Assembly: GCA_963698535.1 (NCBI GenBank) | Contig: CAVORD010000001.1 | Coordinates: 744,001 to 808,000, forward strand | DNA from: CAVORD01 sp963698535 | Lineage (GTDB): Bacteria > Bacteroidota > Bacteroidia > Bacteroidales > VadinHA17 | Direction of reading: 5' to 3' | DNA: 64,000 bases | In this document: piece after piece, positions 60,575-64,000 of the stretch | Layout: every line of letters begins with the position of its first letter | Numbering within the stretch: the stretch's first letter is position 1 | Translations under genes and position numbers: made by a program | Notes under the pieces: generated by a model | Databases searched by the model: none | What the model saw: only the letters and a program-made list of their open reading frames with translations | Told to the model about the DNA's origin: nothing

Positions 60575-60655
60575 GCTCCTAATAACTATATAGTTAATTA
60601 CTGAGTTAACTATATAATTAACTATGTATTTAATTATGTAGTTATCAAAGGATAA
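60575..60655. repeat. AT-rich inverted repeats (AACTATATAGTTAA type)
   Basis: Several overlapping copies of ACTATATAGTTAA, TTAACTATATAATTAA and TTAATTATGTAGTT in 80 bp, all part-palindromic, upstream of the hybrid sensor promoter. They may be sites for an unknown regulator. Confidence 0.5.
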
Positions 60656-60675
60656 TCAACTACCGGATGTGAGTT

Positions 60676-60706
60676 TTTGAACTGAATCTTTAAAAATATA
60701 TCTTTA
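60676..60706 (+). promoter_or_regulatory. Promoter of the hybrid sensor gene
   Basis: TTTG (60676-60679), 19 bp, TATCTTTA (60699-60706; one base off the TAnnTTTG consensus). It rules out the GTG at 60707 as a start. Confidence 0.65.
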
Positions 60707-60727
60707 GTGAGCTTTAAACTGGTTACA

Positions 60728-63607
60728 ATGAGGCTTAAAACTGTTCTGTCGGTACTCTTAATACTCCTTGCACTTAACTCTCCTGGACAGATAAAAAGGG
60801 TGGGAACACCGTTTACCGTAAATTTCCCGAAGTCGGTTTATAATGCGGGCATGCAGATATGGGATATTGGTCAGGACAGTAATGGTTTTCTCTATTTTGC
60901 GAATACTTCGGGTGTAATAAGATTTGATGGATTCCACTGGGATATGCTTAATGTTCCCGGAAGTTCACCTGTCAGATCTGTAACTGTCGACAGTTCCGGA
61001 AGAATTTATATTGGCAAGGGTAATGATTTTGGTTTTTTATCAATTACAGGTTCCGGCGAACCCTCCTATAAAAGCCTGAGGTATCTGCTGCCGGAAGGAT
61101 TCCCCGACTTTGAAGATATCTGGCGTATATATGATACCAACAGGGGCATTGTTTTTCAATGTTATGATTACATCTTCGTCTATGAAAATGACAAAATCGA
61201 GATCATTAAGCCGGAGAACCGATTCCATTTTTCCTTTCAGGTTAATAACAGAATAATACTGCACGAGCCTGACCTGGGACTCTATGAACTTGTAAAGAAT
61301 AGTCTCATTAAACTGGAGTGGTCGGACAAGCTAAAAGATTATGACATTGAGGCCCTCTTTGATTACGGAGGAGGAGATCTGTTAGTAGGGACGGCACGAA
61401 ACGGTATATACCTTCTTAAGGACAATAAGCTGGAGCCCTGGAATTCACCTGTAAGCAAATACCTTAAAGAAAATGTTCTCTTCAGCTCTGAAAAGCTGGC
61501 TCATGACCAGTTTGCCTGGGGTACAATTCTCGACGGATTGATAGTATCGGACCGCGGAGGTAATATTATCCAGCATATCAATCGTAAAGCCGGTATGCAG
61601 AACAACACTGTCCTTGACCTTTTCAAGGACCAAAACGATAACCTGTGGGTCGGACTCGACAACGGTATCTCCTATCTGGAGATAAATTCACCGTTGAGTT
61701 TCATTTCAGATCCTGACCTGCTTGGTTCAGGATACAGCTGCATTGTCCATGACAACTACCTTTACCTTGGTACAAACAGGGGCCTCTTCTATAAAAGCTG
61801 GGATAATTTTCAGAACAACAGGGGCGATTTCAAACTTGTTGATGGCACCGAAGGACAGGTATGGTCGATTCAGGAATTTGACGGACAACTGATATGCGGC
61901 CACAACCTCGGTACCTTTTTAATCAAAAACAGAAAAGCAATTAAAATAAGTGATGAGGAGGGTGCGTGGAAGTATATCCGACTGGCCGGGCATGATGACC
62001 TGCTATTAGGCGGACACTACTCAGGTCTGGTCCTTTTAAAAAAGGGTATAAACGGATGGACCTATTATAAGACAATAGAAGGATTTAAAGAATCCTGCAG
62101 GTTCCTCTTTCAGGACAGGAAAGGCAACATATGGATGAGTCATGGCGGGAAAGGTGTATATAGACTCTCCCTTGATGAAAATCTCAACAATGTCGTAAGC
62201 TTCAAACTTTACAATTCAAAAGGAGGATTACCATCTGATGAAAGAAATATCCTGATGAATACAGGCGATGAAATGATGATCTCAACCATAAAAGGGATAT
62301 ATCAATACGATGAAGAAAGCGATTCCTTCTCGTTCAATGAAAGGTTGAATGATATTTTCGCCTTTAACGACAGGGTAATGCTTATGACTCCCGATAAAAA
62401 CGGTAATATCTGGTACATATGCGAAGGCAGTTCAGGTGTGATGAGGGTTAATGAAGACAAAACCTACACCCGTATAGTTTCTCCCTTCAGCAAATTGCAG
62501 GGATCATTTGTTAACGAATTTGAATTCATCTATCCAATGGATGATGACAACATCTTTTTTGGTACCGATAATGGGTTTGCTCACTATACTTCTGAGCTAA
62601 AAAAATCTTACTCAGATGATTTCAAAGTCTTTATAACCAGGGTAGAATTGTCGTACCTTGATTCTACTTTGTATTTGAGTGATGTTACTGATTCCTCTGA
62701 TTTTGTATTTCCTTTCAGGGACAACTCATTCCGTTTCCACTTTGCCTCACCTTTTTATGAGAACCTCGACAGGCTCAGGTTCAGCTACCATCTGGAAAAT
62801 TTTGAAGGAAGCTGGTGTGAATGGACAGATGAGACATATAAAGATTATACCAATCTGAGAGAGGGAGACTACAGATTTATTGTAAAGGCAACAAATGTGT
62901 ATGGTATCGAAAGTACTTATGCCGATTTCAGTTTTACTGTCCTGCCACCATGGTACCGGTCGAATCTGGCCTATTATTGCTACATCCTGATATTCATTAT
63001 CATACTCATCTTCACCGGCCGCTTTGCTCGTTTGAGAGTTGAAAGGTCAAAACTGAAACAAATAGAGTTACACAACAGGGAGTTGAAAGAGAAGGAGGAG
63101 AAGTTTCAAAGGGAAGTACTTATCGCAGAGAAAGAACTTATTAAGATACGTAACGAGAAGCTACGCAATGAGATGGTCCACCGCGATAAGGAGCTGGCGA
63201 ATCAGACAATGGGTATTATCCAGAAAAACAGATTCCTCATAAAACTGAAGGATGAACTCTCTGATGTAAAAGCAAACGCCTCCAGTGAACAGGTAAAAGC
63301 AAAAATGGCCTCACTGGACAGGAAGATTGACAGGGAGATCAATGCAAAGCAGCAGAATAAGGTCTTTGAAACCTATTTTGAAGGAGTTCATTCTGAGTTC
63401 TTCAAGAGGCTGAAGGAGAAGCACCCCACCCTTACAACGAGGGAGATGTATCTTAGTGCATACCTTCGAATGAATCTTACTACAAAAGAGATCTCTGCCC
63501 TCCAGAATATTACCGACAGAGGTGTTGAAATAGGCCGTTACCGATTGCGGAAGAAACTGGGCATTCCACGGGAGACAAATCTTTCAACATATCTTTCAAA
63601 TATCTGA
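60728..63607 (+). CDS. Beta-propeller / Y_Y_Y / HTH one-component sensor regulator
   Basis: From ATG 60728 a 959-residue protein with a signal peptide (LKTVLSVLLILLALNSPGQ), a two-propeller periplasmic part built from Reg_prop-like repeats (IWDIGQDSNGFLYFANTSGVIRFDG; VLDLFKDQNDNLWVGLDNGISYLE; RFLFQDRKGNIWMSHGGKGVYR), a Y_Y_Y Ig-like domain (about 690-755), a membrane helix (YCYILIFIIILIFTGRF, about 765-781), a coiled coil and a C-terminal LuxR-type HTH (TLTTREMYLSAYLRMNLTTKEISALQNITDRGVEIGRYRLRKKLGI). It lacks a histidine kinase, so ligand binding is passed directly to DNA. Such proteins usually control adjacent glycan-use genes, here a GH16 gene. Confidence 0.9.
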   Translation: MRLKTVLSVLLILLALNSPGQIKRVGTPFTVNFPKSVYNAGMQIWDIGQDSNGFLYFANTSGVIRFDGFHWDMLNVPGSSPVRSVTVDSSGRIYIGKGNDFGFLSITGSGEPSYKSLRYLLPEGFPDFEDIWRIYDTNRGIVFQCYDYIFVYENDKIEIIKPENRFHFSFQVNNRIILHEPDLGLYELVKNSLIKLEWSDKLKDYDIEALFDYGGGDLLVGTARNGIYLLKDNKLEPWNSPVSKYLKENVLFSSEKLAHDQFAWGTILDGLIVSDRGGNIIQHINRKAGMQNNTVLDLFKDQNDNLWVGLDNGISYLEINSPLSFISDPDLLGSGYSCIVHDNYLYLGTNRGLFYKSWDNFQNNRGDFKLVDGTEGQVWSIQEFDGQLICGHNLGTFLIKNRKAIKISDEEGAWKYIRLAGHDDLLLGGHYSGLVLLKKGINGWTYYKTIEGFKESCRFLFQDRKGNIWMSHGGKGVYRLSLDENLNNVVSFKLYNSKGGLPSDERNILMNTGDEMMISTIKGIYQYDEESDSFSFNERLNDIFAFNDRVMLMTPDKNGNIWYICEGSSGVMRVNEDKTYTRIVSPFSKLQGSFVNEFEFIYPMDDDNIFFGTDNGFAHYTSELKKSYSDDFKVFITRVELSYLDSTLYLSDVTDSSDFVFPFRDNSFRFHFASPFYENLDRLRFSYHLENFEGSWCEWTDETYKDYTNLREGDYRFIVKATNVYGIESTYADFSFTVLPPWYRSNLAYYCYILIFIIILIFTGRFARLRVERSKLKQIELHNRELKEKEEKFQREVLIAEKELIKIRNEKLRNEMVHRDKELANQTMGIIQKNRFLIKLKDELSDVKANASSEQVKAKMASLDRKIDREINAKQQNKVFETYFEGVHSEFFKRLKEKHPTLTTREMYLSAYLRMNLTTKEISALQNITDRGVEIGRYRLRKKLGIPRETNLSTYLSNI

Positions 63608-63859
63608 TACCCCGTTTTATCCAATTGGCTTGTAAAACACTTTGTAGTAGTCATCTGATTTTACTACTGATTTCTAATAATTTGATATCCTGATATATGA
63701 ACACAATAAGATGTGTTTTTACTCTATTGACCAATATGAAATGATGTATTATTGAAGAATGCAAAAATTCGGATTTGTTTAAAAAATAGTGGAAATTTGA
63801 TAACACAATTTTATAATCAAGACCACCTGACTATTATTAACCATTCAATAAGTTCAAAT
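63608..63859. other. Intergenic region before the GH16 gene
   Basis: 252 bp, AT-rich. No terminator or clear consensus promoter seen. TTTG occurs at 63774-63777 and near 63797, but no TAnnTTTG follows at proper spacing. Confidence 0.4.
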
Positions 63860-64000
63860 ATGAGATTATTTAAGAGTTTTTTTCTGGTTACCCTTATCCT
63901 TTTTCTCCCATTAAGTTGTAAGAACGGAGCAAAACAGGAAGTAAATGAAAATGGCTATATGCTGGTATGGTCCGATGAGTTTGATTATTCAGGTCTGCCC
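63860..64000 (+). CDS. Glycoside hydrolase family 16 lipoprotein, 3' end missing
   Basis: The first 47 codons of a gene cut by the window end. A lipoprotein signal (FFLVTLILFLPLSC, Cys 20) is followed by MLVWSDEFDYSGLP, the typical opening of GH16 laminarinases and other beta-glucanases. The catalytic region lies beyond the window. It would degrade beta-glucans or related polysaccharides at the cell surface. The hybrid sensor directly upstream probably controls it; inference. Confidence 0.75.
   Translation, partial: MRLFKSFFLVTLILFLPLSCKNGAKQEVNENGYMLVWSDEFDYSGLP

Overview
The window looks like a chromosome segment of a Bacteroidota bacterium, probably from the Bacteroidales/Marinilabiliales side. 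Evidence is the promoter style (TTTG or TTG, about 19-21 bp, then TAnnTTTG, lying upstream of many starts), the lack of Shine-Dalgarno-dominated leaders, and family content typical of the phylum: DUF4252 proteins, PorT-type barrels, a fused FeoA-FeoB, a beta-propeller/Y_Y_Y/HTH sensor, ECF sigma modules and SusC-plug-like repeats. No phage, insertion sequence, CRISPR array, rRNA or classical defence island was recognised. The window opens inside pyrD and closes inside a glycoside hydrolase family 16 gene.

Layout. 1-5.1 kb: pyrD end, Lrp/AsnC regulator, a large secreted Asp-box propeller protein, and a tRNA-Lys unit preceded by a tRNA-like pseudogene. 5.1-9.4 kb: SDR enzyme, an ECF sigma operon in which the sigma and its presumed membrane partner sit between two DUF4252 exported proteins, and an outer membrane protein. 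9.5-14.1 kb: a frameshifted YfcC-type carrier, a RelA-type RSH enzyme with a degenerate hydrolase domain, and PrsW. 14.1-20 kb: a putative damage-inducible mutagenesis locus with a LexA-like XRE-S24 repressor (19.1 kb) and minus-strand genes for a Y-family polymerase and a short DnaE polymerase, the two polymerase genes sharing the same repeat architecture upstream. 20-40 kb: mostly single housekeeping or accessory genes (typA, hemolysin III, DUF2461, PHB-depolymerase-like esterase, M16 peptidase, penicillin acylase, feoAB, PAP2, MEMO) separated by unusual heptamer/octamer tandem repeats. 40.6-48.6 kb: a DUF438/hemerythrin/PAS sensor and a seven-gene minus-strand operon (TetR, cupin, MMPL/RND exporter, OMPLA-like barrel, LolA-like protein, DUF1302-like barrel, short TetR) with two copies of one palindromic operator. 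48.7-58.8 kb: an ATP-grasp enzyme, then genes suggestive of lipid, pigment or oxidative-stress protection (broken CrtI-like desaturase, retinol-dehydrogenase-like SDR, PorT barrel, SnoaL-like protein, lipocalin, ABC exporter, peroxiredoxin, SRPBCC protein, tocopherol-cyclase-like protein). 58.9-64 kb: a second ECF sigma module ending in a small exported protein built from two SusC-plug-like repeats, then a glycan-type hybrid sensor next to a GH16 gene.

The most distinctive features are (1) the TetR operon, where the palindrome fills the spacer between the -33 and -7 elements of the tetR promoter and recurs just before the MMPL gene; (2) the S24/dinB/dnaE locus with a duplicated 5' module; (3) a composite intergenic repeat made of 7-bp and 8-bp tandem blocks joined by a conserved 26-nt core, present in inverted copies, with related arrays forming the stop codons of genes; and (4) a T-arm-less tRNA-Lys-like sequence co-transcribed with tRNA-Lys. 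Three +1 frameshifts in two otherwise intact genes may be real decay or assembly error. All function calls come from reading motifs; no database search was run.
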